DNA of 64,000 nt from Kovacikia minuta CCNUW1 (GTDB taxonomy: Bacteria > Cyanobacteriota > Cyanobacteriia > Leptolyngbyales > Leptolyngbyaceae), in the NCBI RefSeq assembly GCF_020091585.1, contig NZ_CP083582.1:682001-746000 (forward strand). Reading direction: 5' to 3'. Position 1 is the first letter of the stretch; every line of letters begins with the position of its first letter. Position numbers and translations under genes: made by a program. The notes below the pieces were generated by a model. That model was not told the origin of the DNA, ran no database searches, and was given only the letters and a program-made list of their open reading frames with translations. Below are positions 1 to 9,099 of this stretch, piece after piece.

Positions 1-245
1 AAAACTACGGACGCATGGTTGCTCAGCAACAGTATGAACCCGCAGGCTTTAAACTTTCGCTGGGTCTCAAGGATGTTACCCTGACACTCCAAACTGCCAG
101 AGAAAATCAAATGCCCCTTCCCCTCGCCAGCCTGCTCCACGATCGCCTGCTAGCAGCCGTTGCCAACGGAAAAGGAGACATCGACTGGACTGGACTTGCA
201 CTGACGATTTCTGAAGAAGCAGGGTTGGGAAAGGGGGAGGATTAG
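1..245 (+). CDS. 3-hydroxyisobutyrate dehydrogenase-like NAD(P)-binding protein, C-terminal fragment
   Basis: This is the last ~80 residues of a gene that begins before the window. The reading frame is open from base 3 and stops at TAG 243-245. An ATG at 15 is internal, because coding-like sequence (NYGR) precedes it. The stretch PAGFKLSLGLKDVTLTLQ followed by MPLPLASLLHDR matches the C-terminal all-helical domain of the beta-hydroxyacid dehydrogenase family (3-hydroxyisobutyrate, tartronate semialdehyde and glyoxylate reductases). In that family a Lys in the GLKD segment helps catalysis and a later helix binds substrate. The Rossmann domain lies outside the window, so the exact substrate cannot be judged. 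Confidence 0.8.
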   Translation, partial: NYGRMVAQQQYEPAGFKLSLGLKDVTLTLQTARENQMPLPLASLLHDRLLAAVANGKGDIDWTGLALTISEEAGLGKGED

Positions 246-255
246 GAATTAGGAA

Positions 256-360
256 TTAAGAATTGGGAGTTTTAAATTAATTCTAACTCCTGGCTCCTGG
301 CTCCTAGCTCCTCCCTTCTGCCCTCTGCCCTCTGCCTTTTCCCCCTACCCCTTACCATCC
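256..360. repeat. short tandem repeats (STRR-like)
   Basis: Heptamer-like units (ctcctgg/ctcctag, then tgccctc repeated) fill the gap between the dehydrogenase fragment and the oxidoreductase gene. The same unit types recur in most gaps of this window. No promoter can be singled out. Confidence 0.7.
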
Positions 361-365
361 AATCC

Positions 366-1433
366 ATGCCTCATCTATTCGAACCCCTGACTCAACGCGG
401 CATTACTTTTCGGAATCGGATTGCGGTTTCGCCCATGTGCCAATACTCCAGTACGGACGGGTATGCTAACGACTGGCACCGGGTGCATCTCGTGAGCCGT
501 GCCGTGGGTGGAGCCGGGTTGGTTTTCACTGAAGCAGCGGCGGTAGAACCGCGCGGACGGATCAGTCCTGAAGACTTAGGAATCTGGTCTGATCGGCATG
601 GGGAGGCACTGGCAGGGATTGTGGAACTGCTTCACAGTCACGGAGCGGTTTCAGGGATTCAACTGGCACATGCAGGTAGAAAAGCCAGCACCGCTTCCCC
701 CTGGAAAGGCGGCAAATCGGTTTCCGAAGAACAGGGAGGATGGCATCCGATCGTTGCGCCCAGTGCGATTCCCTTTAGCGACCATAGCCCTGTGCCAGAG
801 GCATTGAGCCAGGAAGGCATTCAGCAAATAACGGAGGCGTTTGTCCATGCAGCGCAGCGATCGCTACACGCCGGATTCAAATTAATTGAAATACATGCTG
901 CCCACGGCTACCTGCTGCACGAGTTTCTTTCACCGCTGAGCAATCAACGGGACGACGAGTATGGGGGTAGTTTTGAAAACCGTACCCGTTTACTGCGGGA
1001 AGTGGTACAGGCGGTACGCAATGTTTTGCCCGATAGTACACCACTCTGGGTGCGAATTTCGGCAACTGATTGGGTAGAAAATGGTTGGGATATTGAACAA
1101 AGCATTGCCCTGAGTGACAAATTGAAAACCCTGGGTGTCGATTTGATCGACTGCTCCTCTGGCGGAGCGGTTCCCCATGCCAATGTGTTTACCGGACCGG
1201 GTTACCAAACGCAGTTTGCCGAACAAATTCGCCAGAAAACAGGAATTGCAACTGGAGCCGTGGGACTGATTACCGCCCCCGAACAAGCCGACCAGATTGT
1301 GCGTACCGGGCAGGCTGATATGGTATTAATCGGGCGAGAATTTCTGCGGAATCCCTATTGGGCACTGCATGCCGCAAAACAATTAGGACAGGAAAATCTC
1401 TATCCCATGCAGTACGAACGAGCCTGGAAATAA
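366..1433 (+). CDS. namA: old yellow enzyme, NADH:flavin oxidoreductase (YqjM/NamA type)
   Basis: A 355-residue FMN-dependent ene-reductase of the single-domain, YqjM-like class, which reduces activated C=C bonds with NAD(P)H in the cytosol. The N-terminus VSPMCQYSS carries the Cys (residue 25) that tunes FMN in this class. HAAH (His177/His180) is the substrate-anchoring pair, and RDDEYGGSFENR is the family signature. The C-terminus AVGLITAPEQAD plus LIGREFLRNPYW binds the FMN phosphate. Length is normal for the class. It probably serves detoxification of electrophiles or nitro compounds; the natural substrate is not visible. The gene stands alone, flanked by repeat DNA. Confidence 0.9.
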   Translation: MPHLFEPLTQRGITFRNRIAVSPMCQYSSTDGYANDWHRVHLVSRAVGGAGLVFTEAAAVEPRGRISPEDLGIWSDRHGEALAGIVELLHSHGAVSGIQLAHAGRKASTASPWKGGKSVSEEQGGWHPIVAPSAIPFSDHSPVPEALSQEGIQQITEAFVHAAQRSLHAGFKLIEIHAAHGYLLHEFLSPLSNQRDDEYGGSFENRTRLLREVVQAVRNVLPDSTPLWVRISATDWVENGWDIEQSIALSDKLKTLGVDLIDCSSGGAVPHANVFTGPGYQTQFAEQIRQKTGIATGAVGLITAPEQADQIVRTGQADMVLIGREFLRNPYWALHAAKQLGQENLYPMQYERAWK

Positions 1434-1554
1434 AGTGGGTGTCAGGTGTCAGGTGTCAGGAACCCCAAAGAACCTGTACCTAAAGGTCTATTCTTGTCTA
1501 GAATTCAGATGATTAGCCCACTGCGTTAAAAAGTGGGTGACCAGTGGCATCTGC

Positions 1555-3078
1555 ATGGCTCGAACTCCTACCCTGTCCTACGATCGTGGTACCCTCATCC
1601 TGCATCCTCCCCCCCGTGGCAAAGATTGGATGGACTATGCAACCTGGGACGATCGAGTTGAAAAATTTCGGATTCCGGCAATCCAATATCGCCAACTGAT
1701 TACCGCATTACGGGCAACTGGGACGGAACTGGACGATCGGGCGAAGGAATTTCGCGAAATTGAACTGGTTCCCAGTTTGGAGATGGAACCCTATCGCCAT
1801 CAGCAGGAAGCGCTGGACGCCTGGATTAACGCAGGACGTACAGGCTTGGTCGTGTTGCCCACTGCCGCTGGAAAGACCTATCTGGCACAACTGGCGATGC
1901 AAGCAACCCAACGCAGTACATTAATTATGGTGCCAACTCTGGATTTGATGCATCAGTGGTACGCCCATCTCATTGCGGCTTTTCCCGATGGGGAAGTGGG
2001 TTTGCTGGGGGGTGGTTCCAGGGACAGAACCCCGATTTTGGTTGCCACTTACGATAGTGCGGCAATTCATGCTGAAACGTTGGGCAATCAGTATGCGCTG
2101 CTGGTGTTTGATGAATGTCATCATTTGCCGAGTGATTTTAACCGGGTGATTGCGGAATATGCGATCGCCCCTTATCGCCTCGGTTTAACCGCTACCCCCG
2201 AACGCACCGATGGTAAACACGAAGATTTAAGTGTCTTAATTGGTCCTGAGGTTTACCGCAAAAGTGCAGCGGAACTGTCGGGGACGGCTCTGGCAAAGCA
2301 TAAAACAACGCAGATTAAGGTCAATCTGTCGCAAAAGGAGCGTGATCGCTACGATGAGTTGATCCAGGTTCGCAACCAGTTTTTGCAGGACGCCAAAATT
2401 TTCCTGGGCACGGTGCAGGGTTGGCAGCGATTTGTGCAGGCAAGTGCCTGTTCCAAAGCGGGCAGGCGGGCAATGCTGGCGCATCGGGAAGCACGGGCGA
2501 TCGCCTTTGGCACGGAAGGCAAATTGCGGGTCTTAGCCGATCTGTTAGCGACCCATTACCCGGAACGCACGTTGATTTTTACCGATGACAATGCCACGGT
2601 TTATCGCATTTCCCAGGAGTTTTTGATTCCCGCGATCACCCACCAAACGGGCGTGAAGGAACGGCACGAAATTTTGACCCGGTTTAAGCAGGGGGAATAT
2701 CGATCGCTGGTTGCCTCAAGAGTCTTAAACGAGGGAGTTGATGTACCCGATGCGAGTGTGGCGATCGTTCTTTCTGGCACGGGTTCAACGCGTGAACATA
2801 TTCAGCGCTTAGGACGGGTGTTGCGCAAAGGCAAAGACCCGGACAAACTGGCACGGCTCTACGAAGTGGTTGCCGAAGACACCAACGAAGAAAACGTTTC
2901 CCGTCGCCGTCGGGGTCAGAAATTCCAACCGAAAAACCAGCCCCATCAATTGGAATTGGTGCCGACAAAATCTCCCTATTCCACTGAGCCAGCAGTGCTT
3001 CCCCGTGCCGCAGAAGCTTCTTCAAGCTGGAATCAAAAAATCATCCCAACAGGAGAAGCTCAGGTTGAGGAAGAGTGA
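1555..3078 (+). CDS. XPB/Rad25-like superfamily 2 DNA helicase
   Basis: About 507 residues. A GTG at 1537 would add six residues, but the ATG at 1555 (MARTPTLSYDRGTL) is the more family-like start. In order: a short N-terminal damage-recognition-like region, a Q-motif-like PYRHQQEALDAW, Walker A LPTAAGKT, motif II DECHH, motif III LGLTATPERTDG, then the second RecA fold with LVASRVLNEGVDVP and motif VI IQRLGRVLRKGK. This order is that of bacterial and archaeal XPB helicases, which open DNA in repair and often work with a Bax1-type nuclease. No such partner gene is adjacent. The C-terminal ~60 residues are basic, then low-complexity. Confidence 0.88.
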   Translation: MARTPTLSYDRGTLILHPPPRGKDWMDYATWDDRVEKFRIPAIQYRQLITALRATGTELDDRAKEFREIELVPSLEMEPYRHQQEALDAWINAGRTGLVVLPTAAGKTYLAQLAMQATQRSTLIMVPTLDLMHQWYAHLIAAFPDGEVGLLGGGSRDRTPILVATYDSAAIHAETLGNQYALLVFDECHHLPSDFNRVIAEYAIAPYRLGLTATPERTDGKHEDLSVLIGPEVYRKSAAELSGTALAKHKTTQIKVNLSQKERDRYDELIQVRNQFLQDAKIFLGTVQGWQRFVQASACSKAGRRAMLAHREARAIAFGTEGKLRVLADLLATHYPERTLIFTDDNATVYRISQEFLIPAITHQTGVKERHEILTRFKQGEYRSLVASRVLNEGVDVPDASVAIVLSGTGSTREHIQRLGRVLRKGKDPDKLARLYEVVAEDTNEENVSRRRRGQKFQPKNQPHQLELVPTKSPYSTEPAVLPRAAEASSSWNQKIIPTGEAQVEEE

Positions 3079-3227
3079 TGGGGGAGGTGGTAGGTGATAG
3101 GTGGTAGGTGGTAGGTGTCAGGGAATCGATAGTTGGTGACTAAGGGTTTCCAGCGTCACAAGATATCTTGGTTTTGTGGCTATGGCAATAAGTTGGCAAT
3201 GAGGGCAGCGTCAAAGGAGGGCGATCG

Positions 3228-3449
3228 CTCTATTTTTATTGGTTTTACTCAGACCTGGTTAGCACGAATTCAATGAACGCCTGCCCGAATTCAATGAACG
3301 CCCCTCCGAATTTAATGAACGTTCCTTTAATTTCAATTAACAAGCGATCGAATTCCATTTAGCAGAATCAGAATGGGAATCAGAGCGTTTGCTTTTCTTG
3401 GGGAGGAACAAACGTTCTATTTTTGCTGGTTTTCCTCAAGCTGAGTTAA
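3228..3449. repeat. direct repeats and iterated motif ahead of the three-gene cluster
   Basis: This 438-base gap (3079-3516) has no gene. It starts with STRR-type aggtggt units. Two imperfect direct repeats of ~36 bases (3228-3263 and 3414-3449, shared core ctatttttNNtggtttt) flank a cluster of three near-identical 14-mers, gaattcaatgaacg or gaatttaatgaacg, at about 3266-3279, 3287-3300 and 3308-3321. The helical-turn-like spacing of ~21 bases suggests protein binding sites, but their function is inference. Confidence 0.6.
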
Positions 3450-3516
3450 CTCAAGCTAGAATCTGGGCAACCTTCCTAAGGGTAAATCTTAAAATAGGGC
3501 AGAAAAGGGTAGCTCC

Positions 3517-4374
3517 ATGCAATTAATCGAACTCAAGTTTCTGTTGAAACTAATAGGATTTCCAAACTATCGAGCAAAAATCACAGATGAAAAACTGAAA
3601 CCTAGTGATAAGACTTCTGCTATAGAACGTGACAAAGTTTGCCGTACTCTCGGTGAGCGGGGTATCGTAGATTATTCCCGTGAAGTCAGTAAGTTCAAAA
3701 TTGATCTAACTGGTAAAGCTTTACTCAAATCAAACACTACAGAAGTAGCGCTAACAAACGAACAACTCAAGGTTCTTCAAGCTTGTGAAAAGGAAGCAAT
3801 TCCACCGGGAAAAGTAAAAGGCATCGCCGCAGAAGAACGACAGTCTGTAATTCAGGATTTACAAGCAAAGGGATTTATTAAAGTTGAGAAAGAAACAATT
3901 AAGGAAGTTTGGTTAACTAATCAGGGGCATGAGTATCTAATAGAAGAGTGCCTTCCTAGCGGGAATACCACCATCAGCTTAAACCTGCTGAAAAACTATC
4001 TCATTTTTTTGCGGAAAGCCACCCAATCTTCTGTGACAAATTCTACAACTCAACCTTCTACTTTAATTGAAGCGCCATCGAATTCGCCCAATTTTTCAGC
4101 GAAACCTGATGATGAAAAGATTCTTGAGACGATTAAAGCACTAGATGAAGAAATTGGGACAGAAAATTATTTACCGATTTTTCATCTTAGACAGAAGTTA
4201 CAACCACCCTTATCCAGGGATGAATTAGATCAGGCACTTTATCGCTTACAGCGGCAAGACAAGATTGACATCAGTTCTCTCGTGGAAGCGATTCATTACA
4301 CGCCAGAACAGATACAGGCTGGAATTCCGCAAGACTCCGCAGGTCCCTTGTTCTTTTTAGTTGTGAACGGATAA
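3517..4374 (+). CDS. tandem winged-helix protein, first gene of candidate defence operon
   Basis: A 285-residue protein of unknown family. Three winged-helix-like units can be traced: residues ~1-75 (CRTLGERGIVDYS then FKIDLTGKALL), ~78-150 (VIQDLQAKGFIKVE then VWLTNQGHEYL) and ~195-275 (LDQALYRLQRQDKIDIS). A low-complexity Ser/Thr/Pro linker sits near residue 170-195. Each unit has the pattern of helices followed by a short beta wing. It could be the DNA-binding or specificity part of the complex, or a regulator. The ATG is preceded by agggtag. The next gene starts 48 bases downstream, so it is likely co-transcribed. Base composition looks more AT-rich than neighbouring housekeeping genes, in keeping with an accessory gene. 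Confidence 0.75.
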   Translation: MQLIELKFLLKLIGFPNYRAKITDEKLKPSDKTSAIERDKVCRTLGERGIVDYSREVSKFKIDLTGKALLKSNTTEVALTNEQLKVLQACEKEAIPPGKVKGIAAEERQSVIQDLQAKGFIKVEKETIKEVWLTNQGHEYLIEECLPSGNTTISLNLLKNYLIFLRKATQSSVTNSTTQPSTLIEAPSNSPNFSAKPDDEKILETIKALDEEIGTENYLPIFHLRQKLQPPLSRDELDQALYRLQRQDKIDISSLVEAIHYTPEQIQAGIPQDSAGPLFFLVVNG

Positions 4375-4422
4375 TTTTTATTACCTCAAACCCTTTTTCA
4401 CAGACTATTTGGAGGTGGTGAC

Positions 4423-6396
4423 GTGGCGACGATTGAAGACATCATTCGGCAGGAAGTCAATCCTTTTGATCCAGTCACCTTCAAGACTGGAAATTTCTGG
4501 CAAGAGGACAATTATGTGGTTGCTTCGACTGTGGATTCTATTCACCAGGATGCAATTGTCCAAATTACTCAGGTTTTGAATCAGATAGCAAAAGATAACT
4601 ACACGCGGACTGTCATGCTGGCAGGTGATGCTGGTTCCGGTAAGAGTTATGTTCTAAAACGGTTGAAACAAACGCTTAACTCTAAAGCTTTCTTTGCTTA
4701 CATTTCACCATTTGTGGATAGTGACTACATCTGGCGACATACATTGCGGCAAACCGTTGATAGCATGATGCACAAACCGGAAGGAAAGGAGGAATCTCAG
4801 TTACTTCTCTGGCTTAAAAGCCTTTCCGTTTTTAGAGATCGTAATCTGATGAAGAAACTCCTGGGTGAGCGGAATCTTTTTATTAACAATTTCAAAGCTG
4901 CTAACCCATCTGGAATCTTTCAAGCCAAAGAGTTTTTTGGTGTGTTATACGACCTAACCAATCCAGACTTATACTTCACTGCCTGTAGCTGGCTGCGGGG
5001 AGATGATCTAGATGAAGATGATTTGAAAGCCTTAAAGGTTAAAAAATCGATTGATAGTGAAACAGCCGCTCAAGGAATTTTGGCGAATCTTGGTAAAATT
5101 TCGGTTTCTACCTATCCAATTGTCCTTTGTTTTGATCAGGTTGAAAGTAAGCAGTTACCCGATGGCTCTGCGGATATTCAACCAGTTTTTAACATCAGTA
5201 CGTCTTTTCATAATGAGCGTCTCAAGAACTTTCTAATTATTATCAGTATTGTTACAAATACCTGGCGGCAAAATAGCGATCGTATTCAGCAGTCCGATAG
5301 AGATAGAGTTGAAAAATTAGTGGCTCTGAAACCAATTACACTCGATCAGGCTGAATCACTTTGGACAAGTAGGCTGTCTTTTTTACATCATCAGGCAAGC
5401 CCCAAACCTGAATCAAACATTTATCCGCTGACAAGAGAGATGCTGGAGAAAAAGTTTCCTGGTGGGAAAACAACACCCCGATTGACGCTAGTTCTGGGTC
5501 AGCAGTCATTCCTTAAACATAAGTTAGGGGGTGAAATAGAAATCATTCAGACGGATATTGTAGCTTTTTTCAAGCTTTTGTGGGAACAAGAATTTAAGAA
5601 GACAGAGCAGAAAATAACGAGAATTCGTCATTTTTCTGAGCCTGAATTAATCTCAATGCTCTCTCGAACATTGGCTGCTTTACAGATGAAAGAAATTCAG
5701 CCTAAGCTGTTGCCTAGCCCCACCTATTCCAGCTATTCGTTTACCTGTCGAAATCCAAAGAGAGATGGAAAGATTGGTCTGATTTGGTCGGAAAACCCTA
5801 GCTCATCATTCTTTCATGTTATGAATGCTTGTCAGAGAGTTTCAGAAAAACAACAGTGTCGAGCATTATATCTGATTCGGGCTGAAGGAACAGGAAAAGC
5901 TAATAGCAAAAGTTATGGAATTTATAAGAAAATCTTCGTCGATTCTACAAACAATCGACATATCAAGCCAGATGTTGAATCCGTTCACTACCTGGCAACT
6001 TACGACAGAATGGTAAACTCTGTCCATTCCCAAGAATTAGTTGTTGCCGGGGAAACCATTAAACTCAGTGAGCTTGAAGCCCTGATTCGAGACTCGGAAG
6101 TGTTAAAAGGGTGTCCTCTTCTACAGGATTTGGGAATTTTTCCGCGACCAAAAATGAAGGAACCTGATTTGAGAAGAGAAAAGGAATTTTTGCTGAGTTT
6201 CGTCAAGATTCATCATCTAATTTCCAGAAAAGTTGCATCTCAAAATACCTTTAGCCAATTTCCAAAGCTGAATGATGCTCAAATGAAACACTTGATTCAG
6301 GAACTTTGTCAAGAGAAGCTAATCAGCATTTTAGATGAGTCTGTATCAGTGGAAGATCAGATTATCTATTTAGTTCCGAACCAATCAGTAGCCTAG
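4423..6396 (+). CDS. P-loop AAA-type ATPase, second gene of candidate defence operon
   Basis: A 657-residue protein with a GTG start set 6 bases after a strong ribosome site (ggaggt, 4411-4416). Walker A is GDAGSGKS (residues 68-75) and a Walker B-like strand is VLCFDQVE (~234-241). The N-terminus has an FxxxxxxVASTVDSIHQDAI segment that precedes the P-loop in several large ATPases of restriction-type systems. KTTPRLTLVLG near residue 355 may hold a sensor or arginine-finger helix. The C-terminal ~270 residues are of no recognised family and end in a winged-helix-like PKLNDAQMKHLIQELCQEKL. The 11-base gap to the next gene suggests translational coupling. It is plausibly an ATP-driven sensor or loader for the nuclease-motor; this is inference by analogy with DndF/DptF-like and BrxC/PglY-like ATPases, not a recognised homology. 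Confidence 0.8.
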   Translation: MATIEDIIRQEVNPFDPVTFKTGNFWQEDNYVVASTVDSIHQDAIVQITQVLNQIAKDNYTRTVMLAGDAGSGKSYVLKRLKQTLNSKAFFAYISPFVDSDYIWRHTLRQTVDSMMHKPEGKEESQLLLWLKSLSVFRDRNLMKKLLGERNLFINNFKAANPSGIFQAKEFFGVLYDLTNPDLYFTACSWLRGDDLDEDDLKALKVKKSIDSETAAQGILANLGKISVSTYPIVLCFDQVESKQLPDGSADIQPVFNISTSFHNERLKNFLIIISIVTNTWRQNSDRIQQSDRDRVEKLVALKPITLDQAESLWTSRLSFLHHQASPKPESNIYPLTREMLEKKFPGGKTTPRLTLVLGQQSFLKHKLGGEIEIIQTDIVAFFKLLWEQEFKKTEQKITRIRHFSEPELISMLSRTLAALQMKEIQPKLLPSPTYSSYSFTCRNPKRDGKIGLIWSENPSSSFFHVMNACQRVSEKQQCRALYLIRAEGTGKANSKSYGIYKKIFVDSTNNRHIKPDVESVHYLATYDRMVNSVHSQELVVAGETIKLSELEALIRDSEVLKGCPLLQDLGIFPRPKMKEPDLRREKEFLLSFVKIHHLISRKVASQNTFSQFPKLNDAQMKHLIQELCQEKLISILDESVSVEDQIIYLVPNQSVA

Positions 6397-6407
6397 TAGT
6401 ATTTGTA

Positions 6408-9020
6408 ATGTCTTATCTGACAAAATCTGATGATATTCGGGCAGCAATCTATCAGCTAACTGCCTATTCAAGGCTCTGGGTAGATACCGAAGTTGCTGAA
6501 TGGTGGACATTCTTTCCCAAATTGTCGTTGATTCAGGTATTGGCAAATTCTGATGATTTCAAGGGTGATTCTGTTTACCTGCTGGACGTTCTAAATCAGC
6601 CCGATCTGGTACAGCTATTGATTGACCAGATTATGGTTAATCCCAATATTGAAAAAGTCTTTCATAATGCCAGTTATGATGTGAAATTTTTGGGAAAAGG
6701 AAGCGCAAAGAATATCACCTGTACTTTGAAATTAGCGAAACAATTTCCAAAAGCTGTTTTAGGAACCTCCAACTGTAAACTTAAAACACTGGCAAAAGAG
6801 CTTTGCAACTTTACAAATGTTGACGCAGAGCAACAGGCAAGCGATTGGGGAAAGCGGCCCCTTGGCACAGAACAGCTACTTTACGCCAGAATGGACACAG
6901 TTTATCTGGCACAGATCCATCAGTATTTACTCAAGCTAGCGTGTCAAAAATCTCCAATTGTGAATAAGCCTGACCCGTCTAAAACTTCATCCTTCAGTGT
7001 GACGAAAGTCCGGGTTGCTTTTGAGTGCGCCCGTTTGTTCTATCTAGCGCATCATTTTGATGGCATGACGATGTTTCTGCCCAATGGTCAAACCGCTGGC
7101 ATTGGTAATTCATTTCACGATTTGTCTGATCAGTTTGTCAGGACTGCTTTGAAGGAACCTCAGTTTCGGGAATTATTCAAGCCTGAGCCTGACCAACTGA
7201 AAACGGAAGAGGTTTCAGCCAGGATGCAAGAGGCATTTTACAATCTGGTTTTCTTTCCTTATCTGCAATCTACAATTCAGACTAACCCAGGCAAAGCCAA
7301 TGCGCTCCATCAACTCTGGCAGGGGTTAACGGGATTAATCCAAAGATGGGCACAACTTCTGGTCAACAATCGGCGTTACTGCTCTGCGGATGAGGTGATC
7401 AGTAAAACATTTCTGGCGCAGGAACTCAACGTTCAGCATCAATTTACGTTGCCCAACGGGAGCCAACAACTTGTCAAAGGTCGATTTGACAGTTTGGTCT
7501 ATGATTTCGAGAAGCATCGCCTTTGCGTTGTGGAGTATAAAACCTACCAGTCTCCGGATCAGTCTGCTCAACTGGCTCAGGTTGCCCTCTACAGCTATAT
7601 GCTGAAGGAACGGGTTGGCGTGCCGATCGACTCCGCTGTCTACAGTGTTCTACCGGATTGGAAGGAGTTGACATTTACGTGGAATGAATTGGAGAAAACG
7701 GTGCATCAACTCATTCCCCACAAGCTCCAACAGATGCAGCAATGGGCTGCCTGGAAACAAGGTCAACCTGATTCCCCTCCTCCCACTGCCCAGCTTCATT
7801 TATGTGACATTTGCCCCCAACGAACAAAGTGCCAAACTTTCTTTACAGTTGATGATCAAGTCTCAAAACCTGCTGATCAGCTTCCAGTCATCACTCCTCC
7901 AGGAACAGATTTACCTGATGCAGGTTCTAAACCACCTGAAGTCAAATCTCCTGATCCTGTAACTCAAGATGCAGATGCGATCGCAAACGAATTAGTAGCC
8001 ACTCTAAAATCTTTCGGGGTTGGCACGACTCATTACGGGACTGCGATCGGCCCCGCATTTATTCGTGTGAAACTGAAGCCGAATTCTGGCGTTAAGGTTA
8101 ATTCCATCTTGAAATTGTCGGATGATTTGAGAGTGCAGTTAGGGATTACCAATCCTCCATTAATTGCACCCCAGGCAGGGTACGTGAGTGTCGATCTACC
8201 TCGCCCGGATCGCCAATCTGCCTATTTTGATCAATACATCCAACCTCAAACATTACCGCTGACTGCTCCAACCCGGATTGCGATTGGTGTGAATCTAGAG
8301 GGACAGTTAATTGAAGCTGATTTATCCGATCCCAACACCTGTCATTTCTTAGTGGGAGGGACGACAGGAAGCGGCAAGAGCGAGTTTTTGCGATCGCTTC
8401 TGCTCAGCCTTTTAGTTCGCCATTCTCCGCAACAATTGCAAATTGCTCTTGTAGACCCTAAGCGCGTGACGTTTCCAGAATTTGGGCAAATGCCCTGGCT
8501 CTACACTCCAGTGGTGAAAGAGAGCGATCGCGCCATTGAACTCATGGAAAACTTGGTTGGGGAAATGGAATCCCGCTATCAGAAATTTGAAGTGAACCGA
8601 TGCAATGATTTGAGCAGCTACAACCAGAAAGTCAGCCAGCAACCCGACAAGCTTCTCCCGCGAATTGTCTGCATTTTCGATGAGTATGCAGACTTTATGG
8701 CAGAAAAAGAAACCGCTAAGGTATTGGAGCTTAGCATCAAACGTTTAGGTGCAATGGCAAGAGCAGCAGGGATTCACCTGATCATTGCAACCCAACGCCC
8801 AGAAGCAAAAATTGTTACCCCTGTGATTCGCTCCAACTTGCCCGGACGAGTCGCCCTACGAACCGCTAGCGAGGCTGATTCTATGATTATCTTGGGTGGA
8901 AAACAAGTGGAAGCTGCTTATCTGTTAGGTAAGGGGGATCTACTCTACTTGGCTGGGGCAAACCTTCTCCGACTTCAAAGCTTGTATGCACCAACCATTC
9001 ACTTATCGCAGCAAAGGTAA
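6408..9020 (+). CDS. three-domain fusion: RNase D-like exonuclease, Cas4/AddB-like Fe-S nuclease, FtsK/SpoIIIE translocase
   Basis: An 870-residue protein with three recognisable parts. (1) Residues ~1-180 form a DEDDy 3'-5' exonuclease: LWVDTEVA (Asp26, Glu28), FHNASYDVKFL (His86, Asp91) and YARMDTVYL (Tyr159, Asp163). (2) Residues ~200-480 form a RecB-type PD-(D/E)XK nuclease: GRFDSLVYD (Asp361), VVEYKT (Glu376, Lys378), QVALY (Gln391, Tyr395). Cys207 plus C466-x2-C469-x5-C475 matches the 4Fe-4S pattern of Cas4, AddB and Dna2. (3) A Pro-rich linker leads to an FtsK beta/alpha motor at ~525-865: Walker A GGTTGSGKS (650-658), VDPKR, Walker B CIFDEYADF and ATQRP. No membrane segments are present, so it is not cell-division FtsK. 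It likely moves along double-stranded DNA while degrading it. I know of no described protein with this exact order of domains. Confidence 0.9.
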   Translation: MSYLTKSDDIRAAIYQLTAYSRLWVDTEVAEWWTFFPKLSLIQVLANSDDFKGDSVYLLDVLNQPDLVQLLIDQIMVNPNIEKVFHNASYDVKFLGKGSAKNITCTLKLAKQFPKAVLGTSNCKLKTLAKELCNFTNVDAEQQASDWGKRPLGTEQLLYARMDTVYLAQIHQYLLKLACQKSPIVNKPDPSKTSSFSVTKVRVAFECARLFYLAHHFDGMTMFLPNGQTAGIGNSFHDLSDQFVRTALKEPQFRELFKPEPDQLKTEEVSARMQEAFYNLVFFPYLQSTIQTNPGKANALHQLWQGLTGLIQRWAQLLVNNRRYCSADEVISKTFLAQELNVQHQFTLPNGSQQLVKGRFDSLVYDFEKHRLCVVEYKTYQSPDQSAQLAQVALYSYMLKERVGVPIDSAVYSVLPDWKELTFTWNELEKTVHQLIPHKLQQMQQWAAWKQGQPDSPPPTAQLHLCDICPQRTKCQTFFTVDDQVSKPADQLPVITPPGTDLPDAGSKPPEVKSPDPVTQDADAIANELVATLKSFGVGTTHYGTAIGPAFIRVKLKPNSGVKVNSILKLSDDLRVQLGITNPPLIAPQAGYVSVDLPRPDRQSAYFDQYIQPQTLPLTAPTRIAIGVNLEGQLIEADLSDPNTCHFLVGGTTGSGKSEFLRSLLLSLLVRHSPQQLQIALVDPKRVTFPEFGQMPWLYTPVVKESDRAIELMENLVGEMESRYQKFEVNRCNDLSSYNQKVSQQPDKLLPRIVCIFDEYADFMAEKETAKVLELSIKRLGAMARAAGIHLIIATQRPEAKIVTPVIRSNLPGRVALRTASEADSMIILGGKQVEAAYLLGKGDLLYLAGANLLRLQSLYAPTIHLSQQR

Positions 9021-9099
9021 TTGATAACGAAGCCTACCACCTGAATTTAGTATCACAGAATGCTTGAGTTATTTAGATCATTCTGGTAGAGTTTTCTGT

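Noticed and set aside
3266-3321. Three gaattcaatgaacg copies as a short CRISPR array
   Set aside because: The repeat is only 14 bases and the intervals ~7 bases, too short for spacers. An operator array is more likely.
3517-9020. Assignment of the cluster to Dnd/Ssp, BREX, DISARM or Wadjet
   Set aside because: No dnd/ssp modification genes, BrxX/PglX methylase, DrmA/B or SMC-type gene is present. The resemblance is only in overall parts.
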